NCBI GenBank assembly: GCA_900541725.1
Contig: UQLB01000037.1
Span: 1 to 13,555, forward strand
Source of the DNA: an uncultured Collinsella sp.
Lineage (GTDB): Bacteria > Actinomycetota > Coriobacteriia > Coriobacteriales > Coriobacteriaceae
Length of the DNA: 13,555 bases
Reading direction: 5' to 3'
A program made the position numbers and the translations under genes. The notes under the pieces are model-generated. The model did no database searches, had not been told where the DNA came from, and was given only the letters and a program-made list of their open reading frames with translations. Shown here piece after piece: positions 13,554 through 13,555 of the stretch; positions within the stretch are counted from its first letter, which is position 1; every line of letters begins with the position of its first letter.

Positions 13554-13555
13554 TG

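Noticed and set aside
1..13555. CRISPR arrays, tRNA/rRNA genes, insertion sequences with transposase
   Set aside because: No regularly spaced direct repeats, no cloverleaf-like tDNA and no transposase-like protein were seen by eye; subtle RNAs could be missed without a covariance search.

Overview
The window looks like chromosomal DNA from an anaerobic, saccharolytic, fairly G+C-rich actinobacterium of the Coriobacteriia, with Collinsella-like gut bacteria as my best guess. This is inferred from gene content and protein style: a PTS-linked fructoside operon, a pyruvate formate-lyase activating enzyme (anaerobic metabolism), a DegV protein, and dense GAC/GAG/CGC codon use. No rRNA or other phylogenetic marker is present to prove it. 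I saw no tRNA, rRNA, CRISPR array, transposase or phage gene.

Region 1 (about 180-5840) is a fructoside (sucrose or fructo-oligosaccharide) utilisation cluster. It holds a LacI-family regulator, a divergent GH32 enzyme resembling the E. coli Aec43/FosGH2 subgroup, a PTS EIIBC permease of the sucrose/trehalose/beta-glucoside type, and a canonical GH32 sucrose-6-phosphate hydrolase. Four copies of a 15-base motif, AAACGnnTGACATAT, lie at the regulator start and in front of the first enzyme. Two of them sit in the core promoter, so the local LacI protein probably represses both itself and the operon. The permease has no IIA domain and no fructokinase is present, so these functions must come from elsewhere in the genome.

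Region 2 (about 5840-10850) holds housekeeping and metabolic genes on the plus strand: a DegV fatty-acid-binding protein with its own terminator, pflA, a membrane-anchored class A beta-lactamase-like serine hydrolase, an MTA/SAH nucleosidase, and the ribosome-assembly GTPase EngB. The 307-base gap between pflA and the serine hydrolase has no convincing gene. It carries two inverted-repeat structures, one a 25-bp near-perfect hairpin with a possible alternative pairing.

Region 3 (about 10855-12300) is an AT-richer accessory islet. An 18-bp perfect palindrome followed by five Ts precedes a DUF3990 protein (predicted ADP-ribosyltransferase fold). A protein with a C-terminal XRE helix-turn-helix overlaps it by 35 bases. 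This looks like a toxin-antitoxin-type bicistron and is the best candidate here for a poorly described system.

Region 4 (about 12300-13555) has a highly structured inverted repeat of about 185 bp whose outer end reaches the stop codon of thrB (homoserine kinase, minus strand). A partial second copy of the same repeat family lies at the extreme left edge of the window, so this is a dispersed repeat in this genome.
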